Assembly (NCBI GenBank): GCA_937868075.1
Contig: CALMLL010000129.1
Span: forward strand, 1-62,383
Direction: 5' to 3'
DNA: 62,383 bases
DNA from: an uncultured Marmoricola sp.
Lineage (GTDB): Bacteria; Actinomycetota; Actinomycetes; Propionibacteriales; Nocardioidaceae
Shown: in pieces, positions 42,374 to 50,495 of the stretch
Position numbering within the stretch: position 1 is the stretch's first letter
Layout: each line of letters starts with the position of its first letter
The notes under the pieces: generated by a model
Databases searched by the model: none
What the model was told of the DNA's origin: nothing
Seen by the model: only the letters and a program-made list of their open reading frames with translations
Made by a program: the position numbers and the translations under genes

Positions 42374-43696
42374 TCAGGAGGGCCCGAGTACGTGCGCCAC
42401 CAGTGCCGCCGATAAGCCCACCAGATGCAACCCCGCTCCGGGGGTGGTGTGTGCGCCTGCGCATAGGGCGCCCTTGATGGGGGTCAGCGTCCCCAGGCGA
42501 CGGCGAAGGGTCGCGGGCCCGTCCCAGGCGGCCCCCCACGGACTCCCGCCCCATGCCGTGACCTGTGCCTGGGGTGATCGGTCGACACGCACCCGCACAT
42601 GGGGTTGCAGATCCAATCCGCGGTCGGCGAGCGTCCGGAGTACGTCGACCGGTCGACCGCCCTTCCGGGTGGAGCTGCGCCAACTCAGGGTGATGGCGAG
42701 TTGGCCCCCAGGCGCGCTCCCCGCGGTTCGGATCACGATCTGCGGGTCGCCGTGCCACACGGTCTCGATCGGCAGCGCCAGACCCGGGTCGGAGAGGCCT
42801 AGATGAGTGAGGTTCGGTGGGGTCACTGCCTTGGTCTTGCGCACGAAACGGGCCAGGTGGGGAAGCCGGCGGGGATCGATCGTCACCACCACGGCATCAG
42901 CGAGGGTCACCGCTGCGGCCGTGACCACACCCACGCAGGTGCCCTGCTGCACCGCCAGGTCGGTGACCTCGACACCAGTCACCACCTCGACTCCTCGCGT
43001 CGCCAGTCGCTGGGTCAGTGAGTCCGCCAGCCGCGCCATCCCGCCCTGCTCGACCGGGACCGTCCAGGTATCGAAGGTCTGGCGCAGGTAGTGCTGCAGA
43101 CCCCACCAGGCGGGGGTCCGCTCGGGTCGGTGGCCCTCACGGATGCTCTCCCCGACCGCGAGTTCGCGCAGATGGGGGTCATGGAGGCGGCGGGCAGCGC
43201 CGCTCAGACTGGCCCGCGAACCGAGCAGGGCCTGGGTGGCACTCGAGGCGGTCCGAGGGTCGTAGGGGCGTTCGAACCAGTCGCGTCGCATGCTCGCCCA
43301 GACGTCGGCGTACTCCCCGACCCAGGTCAGCCACTGGTCGCCGACCCCTGTCCCCAGTGCCTCATCGATCGCCCGGCGCTGCTCGGCACGGCTCCCGCCG
43401 GGAAGATCCAGGACGGTGCCGTCGCTGAAGTGGTGACGCTGCGGGCCGGCGGGCACGAGATCGAACTCCCGCTCCACCTTGCGGCCCGACTTCACATAAA
43501 GGTCGCGGATGACCGCCGGGAGGAGGGTGTGCGTCGGGCCGCTCTGCCAGAGGTATCCCTCGTGCTCGACCGTGCCCAGTGCGCCCCCGATCCGGTCTCC
43601 GGCCTCGACCAGGGTGACGTCGTGGCCGAGTTTGGCCAGGCGTACGGCGCTGGCACAACCACCGAACCCTCCACCCACGACGATGATGCGTGCCAT
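42374..43696 (-). CDS. CrtI-like FAD-dependent oxidoreductase
   Basis: 440 residues. FAD motif IIVVGGGFGGCASAVRLAKLGHDVTLVEAG at 4-34, split here by GxGxxG spacing, and GGALGTVEHEGYLWQSGPTHTLLP follow the phytoene desaturase/amine oxidase pattern; the C-terminal end LCAGAHTTPGAGLHLVGLSA carries the second FAD contact. The family desaturates or isomerises carotenoids and related isoprenoids, which would fit the prenyl synthase gene 2 kb away, but no other carotenoid gene is present and a different substrate is possible. TACCCT six bases before the ATG indicates a leaderless transcript. Confidence 0.83.
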   Translation of the reverse strand: MARIIVVGGGFGGCASAVRLAKLGHDVTLVEAGDRIGGALGTVEHEGYLWQSGPTHTLLPAVIRDLYVKSGRKVEREFDLVPAGPQRHHFSDGTVLDLPGGSRAEQRRAIDEALGTGVGDQWLTWVGEYADVWASMRRDWFERPYDPRTASSATQALLGSRASLSGAARRLHDPHLRELAVGESIREGHRPERTPAWWGLQHYLRQTFDTWTVPVEQGGMARLADSLTQRLATRGVEVVTGVEVTDLAVQQGTCVGVVTAAAVTLADAVVVTIDPRRLPHLARFVRKTKAVTPPNLTHLGLSDPGLALPIETVWHGDPQIVIRTAGSAPGGQLAITLSWRSSTRKGGRPVDVLRTLADRGLDLQPHVRVRVDRSPQAQVTAWGGSPWGAAWDGPATLRRRLGTLTPIKGALCAGAHTTPGAGLHLVGLSAALVAHVLGPS

Positions 43697-43708
43697 GAGT
43701 GGAGGGTA
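43697..43708 (-). promoter_or_regulatory. -10 element for the CrtI-like gene
   Basis: Reading leftward, TACCCT (43703-43708) lies six bases before the ATG at 43696, and no Shine-Dalgarno sequence intervenes. Confidence 0.55.
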
Positions 43709-43729
43709 GGTGTCGGTGTCAGAGAGAGG

Positions 43730-44320
43730 TCAGACGGATGCGCGTGGCTCGAGGCGCTTCCACTTGCGCCAGCCTTGACGCACGCGACGCAGGATCAAGA
43801 ACAGCAGGATCAGGCCGACGACGAGCAAGGTGCCGGTGACGCCCAACGCGATCCACGGGTGGTTGAGCGCGAGGGCCATGACCCCCGCGACGGTGATGTC
43901 TTCGCCGATGCTGGCCCCGATGTTGGTGAAGGGCTCAGGAGAGGTGTTGAGCGCCAACCGGCTCCCGGACTTGACCGAGTGGCTGGCCAGAGCGGTCACA
44001 CCGCCCAGGGCGGCGTAGGCCACCTGCTGACCGGTGGCGTGGTCCTGGGCGAAGAGCGCGGCGATGACTGCCGCGACCGTGGGCCGCAGGACGGTGGAGA
44101 TCGCGTCCCAGGTCGAGTCGAGGTAGGGGATCTTGTCGACCACGAACTCCAGGGCATAGAGCGCGCCCGCGGCGATCAAGACGTCGGTGCGTCCGAGTTG
44201 GTCGGGGATCTGGGAGAAGTGGCCGAATCGTTCGGCCAGTCCGAGCACCAAGACGACCAGGTAGGCGTTGACGCCACTGGCCCAGCTGCTCGAGAACACC
44301 ATGGGGAGCACGGAGGTCAC
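43730..44320 (-). CDS. DUF4126 membrane protein
   Basis: 196 residues, four or five membrane helices and a basic C-terminal tail (LRRVRQGWRKWKRLEPR). ASGVNAYLVVLVLGLAERFG near the N-terminus and DKIPYLDSTWDAISTVLRPT are the DUF4126 hallmarks; the family has no proven function. The GTG start is supported by a TAGGAT hexamer six bases upstream. It is a separate unit from the CrtI-like gene, which has its own -10. Confidence 0.87.
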   Translation of the reverse strand: MTSVLPMVFSSSWASGVNAYLVVLVLGLAERFGHFSQIPDQLGRTDVLIAAGALYALEFVVDKIPYLDSTWDAISTVLRPTVAAVIAALFAQDHATGQQVAYAALGGVTALASHSVKSGSRLALNTSPEPFTNIGASIGEDITVAGVMALALNHPWIALGVTGTLLVVGLILLFLILRRVRQGWRKWKRLEPRASV

Positions 44321-44332
44321 GGGGTCATCCTA
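44321..44332 (-). promoter_or_regulatory. -10 element for the DUF4126 gene
   Basis: Reading leftward, TAGGAT (44327-44332) lies six bases before the GTG at 44320, a leaderless arrangement that supports this start. Confidence 0.55.
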
Positions 44333-44403
44333 AGAGCGAGTAGTGATGTGACAGTCGGGACAACATTGAGACTTTTCCGCACATTCCGTGCGTTGGGGTG
44401 AGC

Positions 44404-44772
44404 CTAGTCAGCAGTCCGGCCCAGAGCGGTGACCCGCGCAAGAGCGTCGGCATCGCGGGCGATGACGGTGGTGTCGTCATCGGCGGTCACGATGGGTCGT
44501 TGGATCACCTCGGGGTGAGCCGCCAGGAGGTCGAGCCAGGCCGCGCGGTTGTCGGCGTCCCTGGGTGGCAGCGCGATCCCTAGGTCGGCGCTCTCACGCT
44601 CCCGTGCGATGTCCCACGGCTCGAGGCCGAGTCGGGCCACGACCTGTTCCAGTTCGTCCCGGCTGGGTGGTACGTCGAGGTATCTGCGCACCGTGTAGTC
44701 CAGCCCGGCCTCATCGAGGGCCGAGAGTGCCGTTTGGCACTTGCTGCATTCGGGGTTGATCCAGATCTCCAT
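44404..44772 (-). CDS. ArsC/Spx-family thioredoxin-fold protein
   Basis: 122 residues. MEIWINPECSKCQTALSAL shows a CxxC-type start of the glutaredoxin-coupled ArsC/Spx/YffB family, with conserved arginine and proline in RPIVTADD. The family includes arsenate reductases and regulators; this member stands outside the ars operon and resembles actinobacterial ArsC-like proteins of unclear role. It starts directly after the YbaK-type gene stop (ATG at 44772, stop TAG at 44773-44775), so the two are one transcript. A redox role is inferred. Confidence 0.78.
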   Translation of the reverse strand: MEIWINPECSKCQTALSALDEAGLDYTVRRYLDVPPSRDELEQVVARLGLEPWDIARERESADLGIALPPRDADNRAAWLDLLAAHPEVIQRPIVTADDDTTVIARDADALARVTALGRTAD

Positions 44773-45279
44773 CTAGTTGACCTCGATCTCACTCGCGCCG
44801 GTCATGGCCAGCAGTTCGGCGTACGTCATCGAGAAGACGGCGGCGGGATGACCGGCGGCTGCCCAGATCTGGGGGTAGGTGTTGAGGGTCGGGTCGACGA
44901 AGGTCGTGACCGGGGCCGGATGGGCGATCGGGGAGACCCCGCCGATGACCTGCCCGGTGTGCTGGCGGACGAAGTCGGGGGTGGCTCGCGTCAGGGCAGG
45001 CAGTCCTTGCTCGGCGGCGACCTTGGCGGTGTCGACCCGGTGTGCTCCCGAGGTCAGGATCAGGACCGGGGTGCCGCCGGCGTCGAAGAGCAGGCTGTTG
45101 GCGATCGCGCCGACCTCACAATCGAGCGCCTCCGCCGCCAGCGCCGCGGTGTGCACGCTTTCGGGGAGCACCACGATGCGCTCGTCGGCTCCGGGTCGGG
45201 GGTCGGGACCGAGGGCTTCGAGGGCACGGTGCAGGTGGGCTCGAAACTCGGTGATGGCCCGGTGTTCGCGGCTGCTCAT
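44773..45279 (-). CDS. YbaK/EbsC-type aminoacyl-tRNA deacylase-like protein
   Basis: 168 residues. The core (about 30-160) has the YbaK/ProX signature: IVVLPESVHTAALAAEALDCEVGAIANSLLF, the conserved lysine in TAKVAAEQG, and GGVSPIAHP near residue 115. The family deacylates mischarged tRNA (for example Cys-tRNAPro). The ATG at 45279 fits the TAGCCT hexamer seven bases upstream; the longer frame runs across the SOS-controlled promoter region. Its stop codon abuts the start of the ArsC/Spx-like gene. Confidence 0.88.
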   Translation of the reverse strand: MSSREHRAITEFRAHLHRALEALGPDPRPGADERIVVLPESVHTAALAAEALDCEVGAIANSLLFDAGGTPVLILTSGAHRVDTAKVAAEQGLPALTRATPDFVRQHTGQVIGGVSPIAHPAPVTTFVDPTLNTYPQIWAAAGHPAAVFSMTYAELLAMTGASEIEVN

Positions 45280-45292
45280 GCCTCGAAGGCTA
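45280..45292 (-). promoter_or_regulatory. -10 element for the YbaK-type gene
   Basis: Reading leftward, TAGCCT (45287-45292) stands seven bases before the ATG at 45279. This shows that the frame upstream is not used. Confidence 0.58.
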
Positions 45293-45330
45293 GCGAGCCT
45301 CGGATGGGTGTCCTCGAGATGGGCCGAGGG

Positions 45331-45359
45331 TTGACTGATCGGCCGAAGGGGGGTGTACT
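45331..45359 (+). promoter_or_regulatory. Promoter of the dnaE2 operon
   Basis: TTGACT (45331-45336) and TGTACT (45354-45359) are separated by 17 bases. The transcript would start near 45366, directly inside the SOS box, so LexA would block polymerase. Confidence 0.55.
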
Positions 45360-45361
45360 TG

Positions 45362-45389
45362 CCTTGTTCGAACATGTGTTCGAACAAGG
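45362..45389. promoter_or_regulatory. SOS box (LexA operator) before the dnaE2 operon
   Basis: TCGAACATGTGTTCGA (45368-45383) matches the actinobacterial LexA consensus TCGAACRNRYGTTCGA in every position. Flanking bases extend it to a 28-base dyad with one mismatched pair at the centre. It lies 66 bases before the DUF6504 start codon and 89 bases from the YbaK-type start. Confidence 0.9.
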
Positions 45390-45454
45390 GTTTCCATCAG
45401 TGAGGCAACTCGGGTCGAGGGATCAAGTCGCACACCAGGCCGAAGGAGTAGGCA

Positions 45455-45745
45455 ATGCGTAGGTACAACGATCCGATCGACGTGTTCCACGGTCAGGTGG
45501 CCAGCGCTCAGGGGCTGGTCGAAGGCCCGACTCAATTCATGTGGCGCGACCGGCTCTGGCAGGTCCGCGAGTTCGTGGCCCACTGGGTCGAGACCGGGGC
45601 CTGGTGGCGGACCACCGATGCCGACCTGCTCAGCGAGCAGGAGACCTGGCGGGTGGTGGCGCGACGCTCCTCCAACACCGGAGTCTTCGACCTGCGGTTG
45701 GACTGGTCCGACGGCAGTTGGCGACTCATCGGCTGCGTGGACTAG
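45455..45745 (+). CDS. DUF6504 family protein
   Basis: 96 residues, Trp-rich, soluble. VFHGQVASAQGLVEGPTQFMWRDRLWQVREFVAHWVE and the end WSDGSWRLIGCVD match DUF6504, a small family encoded in Actinobacteria beside DNA damage polymerase genes. Function is unknown. It is the first gene behind the SOS box, with AAGGAG at good distance before the ATG, and leads the DUF6504-HEPN-dnaE2 transcript. A role in damage tolerance is inferred from this position. Confidence 0.83.
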   Translation: MRRYNDPIDVFHGQVASAQGLVEGPTQFMWRDRLWQVREFVAHWVETGAWWRTTDADLLSEQETWRVVARRSSNTGVFDLRLDWSDGSWRLIGCVD

Positions 45746-45757
45746 GTGGTGACGGTG

Positions 45758-46243
45758 ATGAGCGCCGACATTGATCAGGTCCACATTGATCAGGTCCAGT
45801 CTGATCGGGGCCAGTCGTATCACCGACCGGCCTTCCTCCCGGCGGCGACCCACTCCTATCTCGACCGGGCCGCACAGTGCCTGACCGAGGCCGTTGAGTG
45901 CCTCGACGTACCTCAGCGTTATGCGCTGGCCCACGTCAGCGCGCTGCGGGCAACGGCGGCCTTGCTGGCCGCACGGGCCACCCCGACTCCGCCCCGCCGC
46001 CGCCGTCAACCCACGGCTTGGCAACTGTTGGCCCAGGTGGCCCCGGAGTTCTCCGAGTGGGCGACCTTCTTCGCCGCCGGGGCTAGCAAACGCGCCGCCG
46101 CCGAGGCTGGGTCTCGTCGGGCCGTGACCGGGCGGGAGGCCGATGACCTGATCCGTGATGCCCAACGCTTCCTGGCTCTGGTGGAGGAGTCGCTGGGAGT
46201 CTGCGCGCTGAGGCCGGGAGTCAGCCCGGCCCGGACGGCGTGA
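45758..46243 (+). CDS. SAV_6107-type HEPN domain protein
   Basis: 161 residues. After a variable Asp/Gln-rich N-terminus the body is helical: YLDRAAQCLTEAVECLDVPQRYALAHVSALRATAALLAAR, then a Trp/Phe/Ala-rich second half with SEWATFFAAGASKRAAAEAG, matching the SAV_6107 HEPN family found next to dnaE2 in Actinobacteria. No RNase R-x4-6-H motif is evident, so nuclease activity is doubtful. The ATG at 45758 is one of several starts (GTG 45746 also fits). A 15-base tandem repeat lies in its first codons. Its end overlaps the dnaE2 start. Confidence 0.78.
   Translation: MSADIDQVHIDQVQSDRGQSYHRPAFLPAATHSYLDRAAQCLTEAVECLDVPQRYALAHVSALRATAALLAARATPTPPRRRRQPTAWQLLAQVAPEFSEWATFFAAGASKRAAAEAGSRRAVTGREADDLIRDAQRFLALVEESLGVCALRPGVSPARTA
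45768..45812 (+). repeat. 15-bp tandem repeat in the HEPN gene N-terminus
   Basis: ACATTGATCAGGTCC is present twice exactly (45768-45782, 45783-45797) and once with four changes (45798-45812). It encodes IDQVH-IDQVQ-SDRGQ. The unit is a multiple of three, so copy number changes keep frame. Confidence 0.7.
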
Positions 46244-49200
46244 GTGATCGGTTCGTCCATCTCAAGGTGGCCTCCGGCTACTCCATGCAGTACGCCGCCA
46301 GCCATCCCCATGTCCTGGCAGAGCACGCTGCCGAACTCGAGATGGACGCCCTAGCGCTCACCGATCGCAACGGGGTCTATGGGTCGGTTCGGTTTGCCAA
46401 GGCCTGTGCCCGAGTCGGGATCCGGCCGATCCTCGGGGTCGACCTGGCCTGGACCGAGCATGCCGCCGTTGTCGATCCCGCCGGCTCGGTGCGTCGACGC
46501 GGACCGGCCCGGGGAGGGGCATTTCGCGACCAACGGTTGCCTCGGGTCACCTATCTCGCCTCCGGGCGCAGTGGGTGGGCAGCGCTGTGCCGCCTCGTCT
46601 CCGCGGTCCACCAGCACGGCCGGGTGGCCCAACAAGGCGACCCGGTCGTCACCCTCGACATGGTGGCCGCCCACTTGGCCGACGGTGCTGACCCTGCCGA
46701 TGTGATCGTGATGCTCGGCCCCGATTCGCCGGTCGGGCGGGCTCTGGCGGGGCGGCGGACCGACCTGGCCCGTGCCCACGTGCGCTGCTGGACCGATCTG
46801 CTGCCTCGGGAGAACGTCGTGATCGAGGTGGTCTCCCATCGACTGCCCGGCCATGGGCCCGGGACCAGCAGCCACGCGGCCCGCATGGTGAGGCTGGCCT
46901 GGGAGTTACGGCTTCCGGTGGTCCTCACCAATGCGGTGAGGTACTCCGAACGCATCGATGCTCCGGTCGTCGACATCCTCGATGCGGCCCGCCGACTGGT
47001 GCCGATGGATCTTCGGCATCTCGACCGCCGAAACGCCGAGGGCTACCTCAAGTCCGGCAAGCAGATGCGCCAGATCGCGGAGGAGATCTGTGCGCTGGCC
47101 GGTCGCCCCGACGATCGGGCCGCGGCCGAACTTCTCGGCAGCACTCGCAAGATCGCCGACCGGTGTGCCCTCGATCCGCGCGCCGACCTGGGCTTGGGAG
47201 AGATCCACTTCCCGGTGCTCACCGACGAAGCCGATGCCGATGCCCTCTTGCGGGCCAGATGTGAGGCCAAGGTCGCCGACCGCTACGGCAACCAGCCGCG
47301 TCAGCGTGTCTGGAAGCGACTCGATGACGAACTCCAGGTCATCGCCGGCTTGGGTTATGCCTCGTACTTCTTGACCGTGGGAGAGGTCACCGACCTGATC
47401 CGCACGCTCGGGATCAGGTCGGCGGCCCGCGGGTCGGGCGCCGGCAGCCTGGTCAACTATCTGCTCGGGGTCTCCGGCGTCGACCCGATCCGACACGGGC
47501 TACTCATGGAGCGGTTCCTCTCCCCGCTGCGCCAGTCGCTGCCCGATATCGACGTGGACGTGGAGTCGGCTCGCCGACTGGAGGTCTATGACGCGATCTT
47601 CGAACGCTTCGGCCCCGAGCGCACCGCCTGCGTCTCGATGATGGAGACCTATCGGGTGCGTCACGCCATCCGTGATGTCGGAGGCGCGCTCGGCATGCCC
47701 TTGGGGGAGATCGACACCATCGCCAAGGCCTTCCCCCACATCCGTGCTCGCGATGCTCGACTGGCGATGCGAGACCTCCCGGAGTTGCGTGGGTCGGGCC
47801 TGGACGCCGATCAGTTCCAGCGCTTCTTCGGCCTGGTGGAACGACTCGACGGGCTGCCTCGACATATCGCCATGCACCCGTGCGGGGTGATCCTCTCCGA
47901 CCACACACTGCTGGACCGTTCTCCGGTGGAAGCCAGTTCCATGGGCTACCCGATGAGCCAGTTCGACAAGGACGACGTGGAGGATCTCGGGCTGCTCAAA
48001 CTCGATGTTCTCGGCATCCGGATGCAGTCGGCGATGGCGCATGCGGTGGCCGAGATCCGGCGTACCGACGCGGTGGAGTTGGACCTCGACGACCAACGCC
48101 AGGTCCCCTTCGACGACCCCGACACCTACGCGATGATCTCCTCGGCCAAGACGCTGGGGGTCTTCCAGATCGAGTCCCCGGGGCAACGTGAACTGGTCGG
48201 CAAGTCCGGGATCGACGACTTCGCCGACATCATCGCCGACATCTCGCTGTTTCGGCCCGGGCCGGTCAAGAGCGACATGATCACGCCCTATCTCGAAGCC
48301 AAACAGGGCTGGAAGATGCCCAGTTACCTCCACGAGGACCTGCGCCCGATCCTCAGCCAGACCCGTGGGGTGGTGGTCTATCACGAGCAGGTGATCGAGA
48401 TCATCGCCCAGTTCACCGGATGCTCATTCGCCGAGGCGGACGAGGCCCGCCGTGCGATGGGGGACACCGAGGGGATGGCCCAGACCCGCACCTGGTTCTT
48501 CCCCCGTGCCCTCGGCCGGGGCTACCAACGACGCCTGGTCGAGCGGATCTGGGCAGTGATCGAGTCTTTCGCCTCCTTCGGGTTCTGCAAGGCCCACGCC
48601 GCCGCCTTCGCGCTGCCGACCTTCCAGTCGGCCTGGCTCAAGACCCACTGGCCGGCCCACTTCCTGTCCGGGGTGCTCACCCACGACCCGGGGATGTATC
48701 CCAAGCGACTGATCCTCGACGATGCCCGACAACACGGCATCGCGGTGCTCGGTCTCGACGTCAACCACTCCGGCAAGGCGTACGCCGTGGAGCGACTCGA
48801 CGACCGGTGGGGGATCCGGTTGTCCTTGAGTGAGGTCAAGTCGATCACCGAGGAGGAGGTCGACCGGATCGTGGCCAGTCGCCCGTTCTGCTCGCTGAGC
48901 GACCTCTGGCGGCGCGCCGGCGTCTCGCGCCCCACCGCCGAGCGGCTGGTCCTGGCCGGGGGGTTCGACTCGATCTATGAACTCGGTGACGCGATGCCGC
49001 GTTGGGGGCGGGTGACCCGACGTGACCTGCTGTTGCAGGTCGCCGACCTCGATCGCTACACCAGGGCCATCACGCGGTCGGTCTCGAGCGCGGACTCGGT
49101 CCAGTTGACCCTCGATCTGGGTGATGCCCCCTCCGACGGGGAGCGCTCAGGGCTGCCGGAGATGACTCCCGAGGACCGGGTCCGGGCCGAACTCGACGTC

Positions 49201-49776
49201 TTGGGCCTCGACGCCAGCACACACGTGCTGACCACACACCAGCATTTCCTGGACCGCCTGGGTGTGGTGCGCTCGGCCCAGTTGCTCGACCAGAGCCCGC
49301 GGGCGGAGATCTTGGTGGCCGGGGTCAAGGTCGCGACCCAGACTCCGCCGGTCAAGTCGGGTCGTCGGGTGATCTTTGCGACCCTCGATGACGCCACCGG
49401 CCCTGTCGATGCCACCTTCTTCGCCGATGTCCAAGACCCCTATGCCAGCACCGTGTTCGGATCGTGGTTGCTGGTGGTGCGAGGGGTGGTCCGACGCACC
49501 GGACGCAGGGGAGTGTCCCTTCGCGCTACCGGAGCCTGGGATCTCGGGCAACTGCGGGCTCTGGCCGAGCGTGACGGGATCGAGGCGGCGTTGTCCTATC
49601 TCGACTCCAGTCGGGCGACGCCGCCCCAGGGATCGGTCGAGCGGGTGCTGGTGCACACCAGTGGGTTCCGGATGTCGCCGTACGCCGACATCCGACCGGC
49701 CGGCCAATCACCGGGCGTGGTCAGTGCAGATGTGGCCCGCAAACTGTGGCACCGAAGCCCTGGGAGTGTGGGATGA
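46240..49776 (+). CDS. dnaE2: Error-prone DNA polymerase DnaE2 (ImuC)
   Basis: 1178 residues. An N-terminal PHP domain (1-250, HLKVASGYSMQYAASHPHVLAEHA, LALTDRNGVYGSVRFAKA) is followed by the palm with catalytic aspartates in LPDIDVDVESARRLEVYD near residue 430, fingers and HhH region, and a C-terminal OB domain. It is the damage-inducible alpha-subunit paralog used in translesion synthesis. The GTG start overlaps the HEPN gene by four bases. Mycobacterial DnaE2 works with ImuA' and ImuB; neither is in this window, but dinB lies 0.7 kb downstream. Confidence 0.95.
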   Translation: MSDRFVHLKVASGYSMQYAASHPHVLAEHAAELEMDALALTDRNGVYGSVRFAKACARVGIRPILGVDLAWTEHAAVVDPAGSVRRRGPARGGAFRDQRLPRVTYLASGRSGWAALCRLVSAVHQHGRVAQQGDPVVTLDMVAAHLADGADPADVIVMLGPDSPVGRALAGRRTDLARAHVRCWTDLLPRENVVIEVVSHRLPGHGPGTSSHAARMVRLAWELRLPVVLTNAVRYSERIDAPVVDILDAARRLVPMDLRHLDRRNAEGYLKSGKQMRQIAEEICALAGRPDDRAAAELLGSTRKIADRCALDPRADLGLGEIHFPVLTDEADADALLRARCEAKVADRYGNQPRQRVWKRLDDELQVIAGLGYASYFLTVGEVTDLIRTLGIRSAARGSGAGSLVNYLLGVSGVDPIRHGLLMERFLSPLRQSLPDIDVDVESARRLEVYDAIFERFGPERTACVSMMETYRVRHAIRDVGGALGMPLGEIDTIAKAFPHIRARDARLAMRDLPELRGSGLDADQFQRFFGLVERLDGLPRHIAMHPCGVILSDHTLLDRSPVEASSMGYPMSQFDKDDVEDLGLLKLDVLGIRMQSAMAHAVAEIRRTDAVELDLDDQRQVPFDDPDTYAMISSAKTLGVFQIESPGQRELVGKSGIDDFADIIADISLFRPGPVKSDMITPYLEAKQGWKMPSYLHEDLRPILSQTRGVVVYHEQVIEIIAQFTGCSFAEADEARRAMGDTEGMAQTRTWFFPRALGRGYQRRLVERIWAVIESFASFGFCKAHAAAFALPTFQSAWLKTHWPAHFLSGVLTHDPGMYPKRLILDDARQHGIAVLGLDVNHSGKAYAVERLDDRWGIRLSLSEVKSITEEEVDRIVASRPFCSLSDLWRRAGVSRPTAERLVLAGGFDSIYELGDAMPRWGRVTRRDLLLQVADLDRYTRAITRSVSSADSVQLTLDLGDAPSDGERSGLPEMTPEDRVRAELDVLGLDASTHVLTTHQHFLDRLGVVRSAQLLDQSPRAEILVAGVKVATQTPPVKSGRRVIFATLDDATGPVDATFFADVQDPYASTVFGSWLLVVRGVVRRTGRRGVSLRATGAWDLGQLRALAERDGIEAALSYLDSSRATPPQGSVERVLVHTSGFRMSPYADIRPAGQSPGVVSADVARKLWHRSPGSVG

Positions 49777-49781
49777 GTGGC

Positions 49782-50483
49782 TCAGCGGGTGCCGAGGACG
49801 TGAATCTGGGTGGCCAGGGTGAGGTACTCCGGCCAGGTGGACACGGTGCGCTCCAGGTCCAGCAGCGCTGCCGAGGCGCCCGACTCCACGTCGAGCAGCG
49901 AGCCGGGAACCAGGTCGGTGAAGACCCGCACACCGTGGAAGGTGTAGTCGCTGAGGTGCGGGCCCACCAGAGCGCTCAGCTCGTCCATCGTGAACCGGTG
50001 CTCGGCTCCTTCGTCCTGGCCGTTCAGCACCGCTGCGGCCTGCCCGAAGTGTCCGGCCATGGCCCGGGCGATCACTGCGGCGTGGCGCTGGGACACCAGC
50101 AGGCTCAAGAGACCGCCGGGGGCCAGGGCCTGGGCAAGAGTGGCCATTCCCGCCTCGCGGTCCGGCACGATCCCCAGCACACCGTGACACAACACGACGT
50201 CACAACCGGCCGGGCCGACCAGCGTGAGCAGGTCGTCGAGGTCTCCCTGCTCGGCGCGGATCCGGTCGTCGACCTCGCTTTCTCGGGCTCGGCGCCCGAG
50301 GGCGGCCAAGGCGTCAGGGCTGGGATCGATGACGGTCACGTGGTGTCCGAGTTCGGCCAACCGCACGGCCAAGCCACCGGTGCCCCCGCCTACATCGACC
50401 ACACGGGCGGCCAGATGACCGGCCAACGCCTGTTGCACGGTCTCCCACACGACTGCAGTGCGCACCGGCGTACGACGTTCCAT
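49782..50483 (-). CDS. Class I SAM-dependent methyltransferase
   Basis: 233 residues. SAM-binding motif VVDVGGGTGGLAVRLAELG (about 29-47), VTVIDPSPDALAALG and QGDLDDL (acidic loop), and the catalytic region CDVVLCHGVLGIVPD fit the UbiE/SmtA-type class I fold, probably a small-molecule or RNA-modifying enzyme; a SmtA-like name is common for such actinobacterial proteins next to dnaE2/dinB. The substrate is unknown. The ATG has TAGGGT six bases before it. The divergent dinB start is only 11 bases away. Confidence 0.85.
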   Translation of the reverse strand: MERRTPVRTAVVWETVQQALAGHLAARVVDVGGGTGGLAVRLAELGHHVTVIDPSPDALAALGRRARESEVDDRIRAEQGDLDDLLTLVGPAGCDVVLCHGVLGIVPDREAGMATLAQALAPGGLLSLLVSQRHAAVIARAMAGHFGQAAAVLNGQDEGAEHRFTMDELSALVGPHLSDYTFHGVRVFTDLVPGSLLDVESGASAALLDLERTVSTWPEYLTLATQIHVLGTR

Positions 50484-50495
50484 GGGGCCACCCTA
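50484..50495 (-). promoter_or_regulatory. -10 element for the methyltransferase gene
   Basis: Reading leftward, TAGGGT (50490-50495) stands six bases before the ATG at 50483. Its outer base is also the first base of the dinB ATG, so the two genes share this strip. Confidence 0.6.

Noticed and set aside
44404..44772. Second arsenate reductase as part of the ars operon
   Set aside because: It is 22 kb from arsR-acr3, coupled to a YbaK-type gene, and the family includes non-arsenic members; no arsenic link is visible.
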